Source of the DNA: Candidula unifasciata
Lineage: Eukaryota > Mollusca > Gastropoda > Stylommatophora > Geomitridae
NCBI GenBank assembly: GCA_905116865.2
Contig: CAJHNH020000557.1
Location: forward strand, 463,476-527,475
Direction: 5' to 3'
DNA: 64,000 nucleotides
The notes beneath the pieces are model-generated. The model was given only the letters and a program-made list of their open reading frames with translations, was not told the origin of the DNA and did not search any database. Position numbers and translations under genes: made by a program. Of the stretch, positions 51,707 to 61,582 are shown one piece after another. Numbering within the stretch: the first letter of the stretch is position 1; every line of letters starts with the position of its first letter.

Positions 51707-53828
51707 CGTGCTCCTGTAATATTGTTTTGTGTTATCCTCTTCTTCTTCAGTCTTTTTTCTTCTTTATTCACTGACTGTAAACTCTAGCGGAAAGTCCTGG
51801 CTGCTCGTCCACTTATGGATGTTATTGTTTCAGCACTTGAGTGTTGTATGCATTTCTGTTTTACATATCTGGCATTACTGTGTGCAGATTATTGGTTAGT
51901 TCCACGTCTCTCAGGCAAATGCACTCCGATTTCGAAGGAACGAACTTATGGCTTCAACCATCAACTGGGCACCAAACTTGGTTAGTAGGGCCAATCATTG
52001 AGCCTCTATAAAAAGATATTACTAACATCGAGGTGATTTGTTTTGGAGGCCATTTCAGGTGGCGCAAGATTACTGATGTTATGAATGAATGAATACATGA
52101 ATAAATAACGAACTGACATCACTGCACTTGGGACATTCACACACGTGCTTCGTCTCCTTACTCAGCAGCCAGCTTAACATATTAACCCACTTAACATGGA
52201 CTTTTCATTTAACACCTTTTGAATGCCTTGCTCACGTTAATGGCATACCAGATAGCCAGCGATCTCACACAGCCACACAAGCCGACCGGTGGCAGCTTCT
52301 AAATGCGACACTTGAATGCTAGTCATGAAATCTTCAGTCGTGTTATATTTGGTCCGAATGACCGATGACAACCATGGAAGTGTGTCGTTTTCTTCTGACA
52401 ACCATGGAAGTGTGTCGTTTTCTTCTGCGTTCCTTCTTAAAAGGGCAGCTTGCACGGTCTGGTGTGGTTTACAGCTAAGCTGCAGCATCTGCGACTTCGT
52501 ACCGGACGTACCTGATTACCTGCCTTTTAAGACACAGTTATTAATGAACGATGAGTCCTGTACTCACTTCGCCACTCTTTACAAATGAAACCTTCGAACC
52601 TACACTTAAGTTCTAGCCCCTAACCGTGGATATGTGGGGAACAGTTTTACGTTGATGAATATTTTATTGCCCACTTCTGTTATCTTCCTTTGTGTCTCAC
52701 GAATGCCATTGCCCGTTATAAACTGTCTTTGGTAAGGAAACCTATTGACGTTTTCAAGTGTCTTTTCCTTGTCATTTTCCACTCTGGCTGAAAAAAAAGA
52801 GGGGGAACGGGGGTGGGGGCGCGGGGGGGGGGGGGAGACCACGTTGGGTGATAAGCAAAGTTCAACAGAAGACATCTAAAGAATGTTGCCAAGATTGGTT
52901 ATCAGGGACGATTTCTCACAGAAGTAATCTAGACATGAACGATTGATCCAATGTGTTTTGTCTCATTGTTGGAGTGCAGTTGGCAGTTCGGGACTTGTCT
53001 CATTGTTAGAGTGCAGCTGGCAGTTCGGGACTTGTCTGTTGGAGTGCAGTTGGCAGTTCGGGACGTGTCTCATTGTTAGAGTGCAGTTGGGAGTGCGGGA
53101 AATGTCCACGGAGACAGTATCTACAGGTAGCAGGTGAGACATTCTGATTTGCAACCTTCGTGAACTCTGGTTTTGAATCCGGTTAAAAGGTTTATTGAAT
53201 GCCTGGTGTAATCCACACAGGAACTTAATGTTTCCCTGTGAGGTCACACGGGGTCATGAAAGCAAGGGCGGAGACAAGATGTTTCTACTTGCGGGCTTGA
53301 TTGTGAGACCAGGCAGTTGAGTGGGAGGGGGAGGGGAGTAGAAGGATAGACAATTTTGTGCGGTCTCTAGATTATCCTTTTTCTCTCTCCAAGGTCAGAT
53401 TGCATTAAATGCCTTTTTCTTTCCTCAAGTTGTTTCATGTTGAAAAAAAATATGCACGACACACAGAGATAACATCACACACATACACCCATACACGAAC
53501 TTATGTGGACAAGAAACAAATCACATGTTTGATGGAAAATATAGCGGAAGAAACACCTACCTTTTGTTGCCATCACTGTCTGCACCGTTGCTGACGTAAC
53601 TACTTCCGTCGTTGCTGCTGCCTCCTGGCACTCTGCCCTCGCTGGTGGCGGTGGCAGAGCTCAGCATGCCGCTACTGGCCACCAGGTTGTTGTGGGTCAG
53701 GCCCATCTGCTCCTTGAGGCTGCTGTAGGGGGAGACGGCGTTGCTGCAGCTGTAGGTCTGGTGACGTCGCACCGCCACCTTGGACCTGAACACCTCGCCA
53801 CAGCTGGGACAAGAATAACTTGGCTCAC
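39558..53828 (-). CDS. MECOM: PRDM3/PRDM16-type zinc-finger regulator, 3' part of gene
   Basis: Four exons (53828-53561, 46607-46496, 43703-43497, 41522-39558) join in phase to 849 residues and a stop. A proximal finger cluster comes first: [79 protein letters not shown] and [11 protein letters not shown] long disordered linker follows with the CtBP-binding motif PLDLS and a PYDLS-like copy. Three distal fingers close it: [37 protein letters not shown] and [18 protein letters not shown]. This order and the finger sequences are characteristic of EVI1/PRDM16 and fly hamlet. The acidic C-terminus (DEEEGSEE) is also usual. The protein is a nuclear DNA-binding factor and chromatin regulator. The PR/SET domain and start were not found. 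The symbol is by family; the pre-duplication gene is often called prdm3/16. Confidence 0.93.
41700..41912 (-). mobile_element. SINE family F copy
   Basis: Contains CACCAGGACATCACACAAGC, GATGAGGATCACCGTGGAGA, TTGCGGCCCCTGGCAAAAGC and AACGTCCTAAGAAGGACGT. It lies in the intron before the last PRDM3/16-like exon. Confidence 0.8.
41913..42612. other. Intron, nothing further recognised
   Basis: Intron of the PRDM3/16-like gene without supported exons. A weak TGTGGGTT-type degenerate repeat appears after 42480. Confidence 0.5.
42613..42852 (+). mobile_element. SINE family A copy, sense orientation
   Basis: Runs from CTGTGTGGGTTCTGGGTCC and CCAACAAGCATGTCGTAGG to GACTTTCCGCCAAAGC and TTACAGCCGCTTAACAAA. 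The middle is shortened. Confidence 0.8.
42990..43490. repeat. 40-bp minisatellite, about 12 copies, ending at a splice donor
   Basis: The unit contains AAAACATCACAGATGTGGGT and ACCTTCACTCAGATCGATAC, with AGACAGATAC variants. The last unit runs into the donor GTAATG (43491-43496 on the - strand) of the 207-base PRDM3/16-like exon. Confidence 0.95.
43497..43703 (-). CDS. MECOM: PRDM3/16-like exon with two whole fingers
   Basis: Encodes [37 protein letters not shown] and [17 protein letters not shown] through PFQCE. It is phase 0 at both ends (69 codons), with acceptor TTCACTATAG. Confidence 0.96.
43852..43937. repeat. (TA)n microsatellite
   Basis: About 85 bases of alternating TA in the intron. 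Confidence 0.97.
43938..44478. other. Intron, nothing recognised
   Basis: AT-rich intron of the PRDM3/16-like gene. Confidence 0.5.
44479..44640. mobile_element. 162-bp MITE with terminal inverted repeats
   Basis: TTTTAGTTCACCCCAT at 44479-44494 is the perfect reverse complement of 44625-44640. Similarity continues inward as CCAGGGAAAGTC / GACTTTCCCTGG, giving imperfect arms of about 48 bp. No coding capacity is present. The target-site duplication is unclear. Confidence 0.8.
44806..44824. repeat. C homopolymer run
   Basis: About 19 cytosines in a row in the intron. Confidence 0.9.
44965..45238. repeat. 43-bp minisatellite, about 6.4 copies
   Basis: The unit contains CTGGCCAAATTACAAGCCAA and AATGTTTTGATAGTGGAAAA. 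Copies are nearly identical, which suggests recent expansion. Confidence 0.95.
45505..45970. repeat. (AGT/AGC)n block with a larger internal duplication
   Basis: Triplet-rich sequence. A block of AGCAGCAGCAGCGGAAGCAG followed by AGTAGTAGCAGAGTAACAG occurs at about 45635 and again at about 45858. Confidence 0.95.
45971..46490. other. Intron, nothing recognised
   Basis: T-rich intron of the PRDM3/16-like gene; open frames lack support. Confidence 0.5.
46496..46607 (-). CDS. MECOM: PRDM3/16-like exon with first part of a finger
   Basis: Encodes [19 protein letters not shown] and [18 protein letters not shown]. The finger's last histidine is in the next exon. It enters one base into a split Ser codon and ends in phase 0 at GTGAGT. 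Confidence 0.95.
46665..48285. repeat. 20-bp satellite array, about 80 copies
   Basis: The unit GTGAGTGAGTGAATAGGGTA has point variants (AATAGG/AAATAG, GGTAAT). Frames stay open over three units. It begins 58 bases upstream, in gene orientation, of the 112-base exon's acceptor. Confidence 0.97.
48286..49436. other. Intron, nothing recognised
   Basis: Intron of the PRDM3/16-like gene; no supported exon or element. Confidence 0.5.
49437..49668. repeat. (GAA)n microsatellite
   Basis: Over 220 bases of GAA with rare interruptions (GACGAC). Confidence 0.97.
49911..49998. repeat. (GA)n microsatellite with G run
   Basis: About 73 bases of GA, then ACAG and 10 G. Confidence 0.95.
50045..50165 (+). 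mobile_element. LINE family L 3' end fragment
   Basis: GACGGAGCACGCATGGGAAT and GCCCCGAGTGCTGTGATGTC match the 3' end of family L at 12500 and the reverse complement at 57488. Confidence 0.6.
50283..50524 (-). mobile_element. SINE family C copy
   Basis: In antisense it has a tRNA-like head (ATTGTGGTGTAGCGGCTAG, GCTCGTGGGTTCAGACCC on the - strand) and the blocks AGTAAAGGCGACCAGCG and GTTGACCACATCACCC. Confidence 0.85.
50700..51115. repeat. C runs and 36-bp minisatellite, about 7 copies
   Basis: C runs lie at 50709-50727 and 50822-50835. From about 50840 the unit CTCATCCTCACTTGACATCT with TCCCCTCACACAAACC repeats at 36-base spacing. The + strand is C-rich. Confidence 0.9.
51116..51654. other. 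Intron, nothing recognised
   Basis: Contains two telomere-like CCCTAA units at about 51192, too few to matter. Confidence 0.5.
51655..51704. repeat. (GT)n microsatellite
   Basis: About 48 bases of GT. Confidence 0.97.
51738..51945 (-). mobile_element. SINE family A copy
   Basis: CTCTTCTTCTTCAGTC, then AGCGGAAAGTCCTGGCTGCT, GAGTGTTGTATGCATTTC and AATGCACTCCGATTTCGAA. The 5' third is missing. Confidence 0.75.
51946..53560. other. Intron with two small direct repeats
   Basis: A 30-33-base duplication with GACAACCATGGAAGTGTGTC lies at 52367-52428. At 52964-53100 a 35-36-base unit with GAGTGCAGTTGGCAGTTCGG recurs about four times. G runs lie near 52820-52834. No exon was found. Confidence 0.6.
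53561..53828 (-). CDS. MECOM: PRDM3/16-like exon, furthest 5' in window
   Basis: Acceptor TTTGTCTACAG leads to [27 protein letters not shown] and a Ser/Gly-rich linker ending DSDGNK. The donor is GTAGGT. It needs a preceding exon ending one base into a Gly codon, so the gene continues to higher coordinates. Confidence 0.92.
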
Positions 53829-53832
53829 CTGT

Positions 53833-54815
53833 AGACAAATTACAGAGAATCATAGTTGAGTTTTACAGTTCCCTAACACCATTACATGAAATCCTAGTCG
53901 AGTGTTACAGTTCCCTTACACCATTACATGAAATCCTAGTCGAGTGTTACAGTTCCCTTACACCATTACATGAAATCCTAGTCGAGTGTTACAGTTCCCT
54001 TACACCATTGCATGAAATCCTAGTTGAGTGTTACAGTTCCCTTACACCATTACATGAAATCCTAGTCGAGTGTTACAGTTCCCTTACACCATTACATGAA
54101 ATCCTAGTCGAGTGTTACAGTTCCCTTACACCATTACATGAAATCCTAGTTGAGTGTTACAGTTCCCTTACACCATTACATGAAATCCCAGTCGAGTGTT
54201 ACAGTTCCCTTACACCATTACAGACAATCATAGTTGAGTGTTACAGTTCCCTTACACCATTACAGACAATCATAGTTGAGTGTTACAGTTCCCTTACACC
54301 ATTACAGCAATCATAGTTGAGTGTTACAGTTCCCTTACACCATTACAGACAATCATAGTTGAGTGTTACAGTTCCCTTACACCATTACAGACAATCATAG
54401 TTGAGTGTTACAGTTCCCTTACACCATTACAGACAATCATAGTTGAGTGTTACAGTTCCCTTACACCATTACAGACAATCATAGTTGAGTGTTACAGTTC
54501 CCTTACACCATTACATGAAATCCTAGTCGAGTGTTACAGTTCCCTTACACCATTACATGAAATCCTAGTCGAGTGTTACAGTTCCCTTACACCATTACAT
54601 GGAATCCCAGTCGAGTGTTACAGTTCCCTTACACCATTACAGACAATCATAGTTGATTGTTACAGTTCTGTTACACCATTACAGACAATCATAGTTGAAT
54701 GTTACAGTTCTGTTACACCATTACACGGAATCTCAGTTGATTGTTACTGTTCCTTTACATTATTACATGTAATCCCAGTTGGGTGTTACAGTTCCCTTAC
54801 ACCATTACATGGAAT
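53833..54815. repeat. 42-bp minisatellite, about 23 copies, starting at a splice acceptor
   Basis: The unit contains GAGTGTTACAGTTCCCTTAC and ACCATTACATGAAATCCTAG, or ACAGACAATCATAGTT in the middle block. The first unit begins about four bases from the PRDM3/16-like acceptor and includes its pyrimidine tract. Confidence 0.95.
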
Positions 54816-54982
54816 CTCAGTTTAAAGTTACAATAATTGGGTTATCGCAGTACAAACTGTACAGCAAACAGGACCACACAGAACCTCCACCACTTCGCCT
54901 TGTGGGAACAACAACTACCTCCACCACTATGCATTGTGGAAATAAAAAACTGACACATACTACAGTCTAGGCAAATCCAGTA
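54816..54982. other. Short unique stretch
   Basis: Nothing recognised between the array and the family D repeat. Confidence 0.4.
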
Positions 54983-55300
54983 GCATATAGAAGCATTAAA
55001 TGTATAAGACGGCCGTTAGAAGTGCCAACACAAACAGTCTGACACTAGAAATGCCGTTCGTCATCGAAGAAAGCAGCCGTTACAACAGATCACTAGCCGC
55101 GCACACGATAAATCACTTAAAGCAGCACTAGCCGACAGGTCACTCGCCTTCTGAATTTACAGTTCACAACAAGAACCACCCTGGGCACAGTCGAAAAATA
55201 TTCTAAGTGAATTTCAGCAGCTCACAGTGTCACACCATACACTCAGCTCAGTAGCTAGGCGATGAAACTACATCCTTTCAGTCTACACATGGATGAAAAT
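54983..55300 (+). mobile_element. Dispersed repeat family D copy
   Basis: GAAGTGCCAACACAAACAGT, ACTAGAAATGCCGTTCGTCA and GCAGCTCACAGTGTCACACC match 22689-23075 with moderate divergence. Confidence 0.75.
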
Positions 55301-55826
55301 GCAATGGCCAACTATTTTCAGGATTAAAAAAAAAAAAAAACCCCATTGCTACAGCTAAAAACAGTAAACCAACCTATCATACATATTGACCATAAGTCAT
55401 GCAGAGATCAAAGAGTGTGGATGCTTATGGCCCCTGCCAGGACAACTCAATATTCTGTAGGGGGGTGCGGGATGTGGAGCGATTGGAACAGGTCACCACA
55501 CGCACCCAATGATCTCACAAGTGCAAGTTTCATTTTTATTTTTACAAGTTAATAAACAGCATTTCCTGAAACCTGGCCACAATTGTGTGGTGGCAGTCAA
55601 CCTTACCAACTCATCCCACGGGGGCGGGATCGACCTCAAGATAACGGCCAGCCGTTGCTAGTGTCTCTGGTGTTGACAAAAGGAAGGTCTGATAAAAAGC
55701 CGGATCAAAAAAGAAGCGGTGATATTAATCATTTATAATGACCGAATAGATTTCTTGTTGGGGATCATTCTCTGTAAGCTGATACGGGAGATATTGGTTT
55801 ATTGGGAGATACTGGGGCACAATAAG

Positions 55827-56155
55827 TGGGGGGAGGTCGGTAGAGGGCTTTGTCAATGCGGTACACTGAGTGGGGGAGGTCGGTAGAGGGCTTTGTCAAT
55901 GCGGTACACTGAGTGGGGGGGGGGGGGGGGGGGGGGGGGTGGGGGGGAGGGGGGTGGGGGGGGGTAGAGGGGGGGGGGGGGGGGGGGGGAGGGGGGGGGG
56001 GTGGGGTGTGGGGTCAATGCGGTACACTGAGTGGGGGGAGGTCGGTAGAGGGCTTTGTCAATGCGGTACACTGAGTTGGGGGAGGTCGGTAGAGGGCTTT
56101 GTCAATGCGGTACACTGAGTGGGGGGGAGGTCGGTAGAGGGCTTTGTCAATGCGG
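55827..56155. repeat. 43-bp minisatellite split by a 100-base G tract
   Basis: The unit contains GGTCGGTAGAGGGCTTTGTC and AATGCGGTACACTGAGT, about six copies. From 55914 to 56013 the sequence is almost pure G with scattered A and T. The array is strongly G-quadruplex-prone. Confidence 0.95.
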
Positions 56156-56290
56156 TACAAACTGACTGCTAAAAATGTGTGGGTGTCCTCTTTTTATAAA
56201 TAAAGAAAAAATATTTATATTTTTATTGAGTTGAAGTGCTTTGTGGTCTTCCATTTTTATTTGTCATTATTCAGTGTATATGCACCCTCT

Positions 56291-57262
56291 GCCTGTCTGA
56301 CTGCTAGCTCATCTGTCTGTCTGACTGCTAGCTCATCTGTCTGTCTGACTGCTAGCTCATCTGCCTGTCTGACTGCTAGCTCATCTGTCTGTCTGACTGC
56401 TAGCTCATCTGCCTGTCTGACTGCTAGCTCATCTGCATGTCTGACTGCTAGCTCATCTGCCTGTCTGACTGCTAGCTCATCTGCCTGTCTGACTGCTAGC
56501 TCATCTGCCTGTCTGACTGCTAGCTCATCTGCCTGTCTGACTGCTAGCTCATCTGCCTGTCTGACTGCTAGCTCATCTGCCTGTCTGACTGCTAGCTCAT
56601 CTGCCTGTCTGACTGCTAGCTCATCTGCCTGTCTGACTGCTAGCTCATCTGCCTGTCTGACTGCTAGCTCATCTGCCTGTCTGACTGCTAGCTATTCTGC
56701 CTGTCTGACTGCTAGCTCATCTGCCGGTCTGCTAGCTCATCTGCCTGTCTGACTGCTAGCTCATCTGCATGTCTGACTGCTAGCTCATCTGCCTGTCTGA
56801 CTGCTAGCTCATCTGCCTGTCTGACTGCTAGCTCATCTGCCTGTCTGCTAGCTCATCTGCCTGTCTGCTAGCTCATCTGCCTGTCTGCTAGCTCATCTGC
56901 CTGTCTGCTAGCTCATCTGCCTGTCTGCTAGCTCATCTGCCTGTCTGCTAGCTCATCTGCCTGTCTGTCTGCTAGCTCATCTGCCTGTCTGCTAGCTCAT
57001 CTGCCTGTCTGACTGCTAGCTATTCTGCCTGTCTGACTGCTAGCTCATCTGCCTGTCTGACTGCTAGCTATTCTGCCTGTCTGACTGCTAGCTCATCTGC
57101 CTGTCTGACTGCTAGCTCATCTGCCTGTCTGACTGCTAGCTCATCTGTCTGTCTGACTGCTAGCTCATCTGCCTGTCTGACTGCTAGCTCATCTGCCTGT
57201 CTGACTGCTAGCTCATCTGTCTGTCTGACTGCTAGCTCATCTGCCTGCCTGCTAGCTCATCT
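56291..57262. repeat. 24-bp satellite array with 20-bp variants, about 42 copies
   Basis: The unit is TGCCTGTCTGACTGCTAGCT plus CATC. A block near 56835-57000 has lost GACT, making 20-bp units. The 24-bp period gives a long Ser/Ala/Cys frame that is an artefact. Every unit has the palindrome GCTAGC (NheI site). Confidence 0.97.
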
Positions 57263-57487
57263 GCCTACCTTGTACTTAGGTATGTATCTACATACCGACC
57301 CCTACCGACCACTGATCTGAATGTATGTCGCTGCATTTATCCATCGCACCATCGATTCGTCCACATTTCCCCCTCTCTCTCCCCATCCACTCATCCATCC
57401 CTCTCTAACTTTCTCCATTCACCCATCCATCTCGTCTTATCCCCACTCTCCTTCCATCAAACCATCCATCAATTTTGAATTAAGAAT

Positions 57488-57790
57488 CAACATCACAGTA
57501 CTCGGGACACCCCCATAAGCGCCCCGTCCCCATCTTCAGCTGCAAACGAAGTGTTCCAATTCCGATGGCACCAGTAACCGTTTGATTGTATATCCGTCTC
57601 GCCCTAACAATGAGTGTTGAGCGTCGGCCAGATCCACTAGTGACTCCTCGCAGCACCATTCTCCTCAGACCGTAATGATCTATTTGAGCTTCCGCACTGT
57701 TCACTCGCTCCCAGAGGGCCCTCACAACGTCTAGCTTGTCATACATCAATTCACCACCAAACGGTGCAGAACAGGCCAGTCTATCTGCCA
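57488..57790 (-). mobile_element. LINE family L fragment, longest 3' open piece
   Basis: The - strand reads ADRLACSAPFGGEL, KLDVVRALWERVNSAEAQID and ends LWGCPEYCDVDS. The ADRLA start is the end of an RNase H domain (compare GNKQADRLA at 12225), so this is the pol C-terminus after a 5' truncation. The CPEYC piece may be part of a Cys-rich end motif. Confidence 0.7.
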
Positions 57791-58911
57791 TACATCATCA
57801 ATGTATCTATCCGCTCATCGGTCTCTCCTCTCTGTCCACCCAACAGTCCATCAGTACCATATGTGTTTGTGACTAGCTGATCGTTTATAACATACAGACA
57901 GTTTCCTTGTGTCCTGTGTCTACTTAAGAATTCATGTCTTTGTCTGATACAGACAATAACCGAAACATTCGCTCGCATCTGTGTATGCCTTTGTTTTCCT
58001 TTCACTGACCTCCTTCGTTATCAACTCGACTGCAGCTACCCAGATTTTATTCACCAAACATTAAAAAAAAAATTGAAAACAGGACAAAAGGAGAAAGAAG
58101 ACAACAGAAAAATTAACTACCCTAAAAAAGCGAGATTCTTCCAGGACAATTAAAACAGCTTGTGTACACTTGAACGTTTATGTTCTGAGCCCCGGCCAAC
58201 CCCAGCTATTGAGAACAGGAAATGGCATGTTTGCACAGTTTCAGAGATGAGCTCACTGCTGTCGCTTCTCCAGACAAGGCAAACACACTTATGGTTGCTA
58301 CTGCCGTCTGCTGGTCCCTTTACGACCCGTCCCAGAAGTCGTGGAACGTCCGTGCCAGTACTCTACCTTGCATTATCTTATCTCACCTCGCCGGTTTCTT
58401 TGTCAGTGCCATCCAGTGCGCACCCAACAGGCACATCTCGCCTAAATTTAATACCAGGCCGATGTGTTGTCGAGGAGGCATGTCAACTCCTGAGTGCCCT
58501 AAATACAAGGCAGAAGTGGGCACAAATATAATCGTAAAAATGACTGTAGCTGGATCAAAGAAGCATAATTCCGGGCAAACACAGCCGGGTGTAAACCTGA
58601 TCCTGTCGAATCAATGATGGCCTGACGTTTCCACTCAAGGGGTTTTCGTCAGGGCGCAATAAAATGCTATACATGAGACTTTCAAGAAGAGGCTGGAAGT
58701 CAGACATGTATTACAAATAAGAGCAAACGAAATCATCAAAATTTCGCAGAAAAAAGATTTCATTATTCATTGTTTAAATGCAAAATCTGGTTAGCTTCCT
58801 GCCACAGAAAACACACGGAGAACACGGACACATCGCCCGATCTGTCTAACAACGAGGACGAACATCTAACGGTATATCGAAACTATAAGCCATATAAATA
58901 TTTCGCCCCTG
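57791..58911. other. Non-coding, nothing recognised
   Basis: Overlapping frames at 58160-58620 lack family or splice support. Confidence 0.45.
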
Positions 58912-59188
58912 TGTTTGGGGGTGCCCATTGTGGAAGAAAACAAGAACAGAGCTACTGCCTATCCAAAGGGTATGTTGGAGGCGCTGACTCCCTGGGATCT
59001 TCGTTCGTAGTCAGAATGCAACTGCCTGAGAGGCATGAAACCAGCAGTCTGCATACAAACAATCCAGACCTGTTAAACGGGTGTACATTCAGGTTCAACA
59101 AGATTAAGGTCCTAAGGTGGACGAACACCCAGAACTTTCCGCCGGAGTTTACAGCCGCCGAACGTGAAGAAGAAAAAGAAGAAGATAT
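58912..59188 (+). mobile_element. SINE family A copy, sense orientation
   Basis: GTGTTTGGGGGTGCCCATTG, GTCAGAATGCAACTGCCTGA, ACTTTCCGCCGGAG and TTTACAGCCGCCGAACGTG, with tail GAAGAAGAAAAAGAAGAAG. Confidence 0.85.
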
Positions 59189-60063
59189 AAATATATTGCT
59201 GTGAGGTTTTCTGACAAGGGACTGGAGAAATTGGCTGGAGAGAAAGAGAGACTTTCAGGCCTGCCGCGAGTAGAGCGACGTTCTGTAAACGACCAGCTGA
59301 TTAACTGAGGATTTATTATTTTTACAAATATCAGCCTCCTCTGTAATTTCCAAAAGGTTGCCAAGGTGCTCAGTCGACAGACAGAACTCCCTATTCTTCA
59401 CACTTACTGGATAAGTCTAGTCGTTCTATTCACTAACCCAGAGCCGCGACGTACTAAAAGTCCTCCCAGCGCTAGCATTCACAGAAGAATTCACACACGA
59501 TCTTGACTTGAAGTTCTCACACCGTCCCCTAAAAGATACTCTACCATTCCAGTAGTTACTGATTCAAGATTTTACCTTACCAAGTGACAGGCACACACAC
59601 ACACACACACTCGCACACATTGTTGCCTTCAGTATGTTACTCGGAAGATCGAACCTCAGTGACTGGGGCAGTGTTTGACAGCACTACCAACTGTGACATG
59701 ACATTTCAGATTTTTTTTTCCCCTTCATATAATGAGAGAATTTAAAAAAAAAAACGTACTGATTATCGCTCACATAAAGAAAGGAATGAAGTAGACATAA
59801 AAAGCACTCTTTAATTCTGCTTCTTCTTTTTCTTTTTAAAAATAGTATAGCACCATCGTATAACCATGCATGTCCTTGTCATTTGAACAATTATTTTATT
59901 TGGAGCAGTATAGATCTCCCTCTAGTTCTATTACCCTGCCGGTTCATGTAAAAGAACTTTCTCTCAACAGTGTAATACAATTTTGTTTTCCTCGGTGTGT
60001 TCATCAGCTAATGGCAAATTCCAAATTCACAGTAAACGGGTCAGCCCGTAGTTTCTCCGTTCC
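59189..60063. other. Non-coding, short CA microsatellite
   Basis: A CACACA run lies at 59590-59610. No gene was seen. Confidence 0.5.
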
Positions 60064-60103
60064 TGTGTGAACAGAAACCACACAGAATGTCTATCGCTGT
60101 CGC
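60064..60103 (+). mobile_element. Dispersed repeat family D fragment
   Basis: ACCACACAGAATGTCTATCG and CTGTCGCTTGTGAGG match the family D start; a G run then follows at 60117-60129. Confidence 0.5.
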
Positions 60104-60129
60104 TTGTGAGGGAGTGGGGGGGGGGGGGG

Positions 60130-61500
60130 TGGTGGTGGTAGGAAGATCAGTGTCTGCCCTATCCACATCCAACTGCAAATACTCAGCAGAATAAAATGAA
60201 AGGCAGATGGAGAGAAAGGGGGTAGCAGAACCGGCTGCTTTCAGATAAGGACAGCTCCTGACTTTCCGCAGAAACTTCTCATTAGTCCAAGCATTATCTG
60301 TACCACGACTTAATGTTCAAGTGCCGGCTTGTGTTCTTGAACATAAATTTCCGCGTCTGCATGCTGTTGCGTCACAATTTGATTAAAATGGAATTCTGGC
60401 AGGGAAATCTGGGATTTGAACAAAGTACCTAGGCTTGTTGTGCGCTACCAAGGTTGTCAGCAAACCCGCGAATATTAAAGACGGTGTGGATAGATGACCG
60501 GGAACAATGGAATCGTAGTGAAAGTTGTCAAGTGCTGATTACGCCCGCAATTTTGGAGGGTTAAGAAAAACCCACCCTTCCCACTCATAGGTCTGCGTTT
60601 ATAGATGTCTTTGTCTAACCATCGTATTAATCAACTCACCTAGCCCCCTCCCCCCTTTTCCCCCAAATACATTGCTAAAAATGCTGTGTGCCAGCACTCT
60701 TAACTGTCATTAGCACTCGAGAGACAACTAGGCAGATGTGGACTCGACAGTCAGTCAGCTCGACAGACATACCAATAATATTTTATCTTTATTTCCCGCC
60801 AAGTACTTCTAGGGGAGATAAGTAGACAGATACATTCAATCTCTTAATCCCCCATTGGAATTCTCCAAGGTGCTAACAAATTAATTCGGCTGTGTAGAAG
60901 GTAACTCTTTCTGCTGGATCATTGAGATTCTAAAGGAAATTGCCTGTTGGTTAAGCAGAAGAAAAGCAGGGGTTTAAAGCCATAAGTGTCAGTGGGAGGG
61001 CATCAAGTCTAAACTGAAACAGAAGAGACGTTTGGCTAGCTGGTGAATCCACAAGAAGAGGGATCTCTAACTCTTAAGTTCGATGCGTTGACGTTCGGGT
61101 TGCTAGAGATCTGCAGTTGCTGTAGCAAAGATGAGAGTTTCCAAGGACTGAAAACGTGCCCAATGTATCTAAGAGGCACCAACAAAAGATGCAGAGTCTG
61201 CTCATTGCAAAGTTGCTCATTGCAAAGTTGCTCATTGCTCATTGCAAGATGTTCGTGATGGTGAGGAAGATGACAGTGGTAATAGAGATGATAACAATGA
61301 TAATGAAGATGACAATGGTGTTGATGATGATAAGGGTATGAATGGATGCAACCAGTGCTGCCTCGGTCGACTAAATGGTTCAATATTTAAAGTTGAGGGA
61401 GTCAACTTCATTAACTCGGTATCAGCTAGCCGTCTGCCGAGAACTCTATAGCTTCAGCCACGATCGCTGGAATGTTTGTAAAAACTTGACTTGTGGATCG
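60130..61500. other. Non-coding, GAT-rich piece
   Basis: 61255-61340 is rich in GATGATAA-like triplets, and a short GTTGCTCATTGCAAA repeat lies at 61198-61245. No exon was supported. Confidence 0.5.
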
Positions 61501-61504
61501 AAAG

Positions 61505-61582
61505 ACTCGGTCATCGAAACAAACCCAGGACCTTCAGAGCGTGAACCAGGCCTCTTAACCTCTTCGCCACAGAGCCAACTAT
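61505..61582 (-). mobile_element. Possible tRNA-like SINE head
   Basis: The - strand has GGCTCTGTGGCGAAGAGGTT and AGGTCCTGGGTTTG, spaced as A and B boxes. The B box is imperfect. Confidence 0.4.

Noticed and set aside
54008..54825. Repeat frames of VECYSSLTPL type
   Set aside because: The 42-bp minisatellite has a period divisible by three; the region is inside an intron of the - strand gene.
56231..56752. 173-residue ASSSACLT repeat protein with hydrophobic start
   Set aside because: A reading of the 24-bp array. The hydrophobic start looks like a signal peptide, but no exon evidence supports it.
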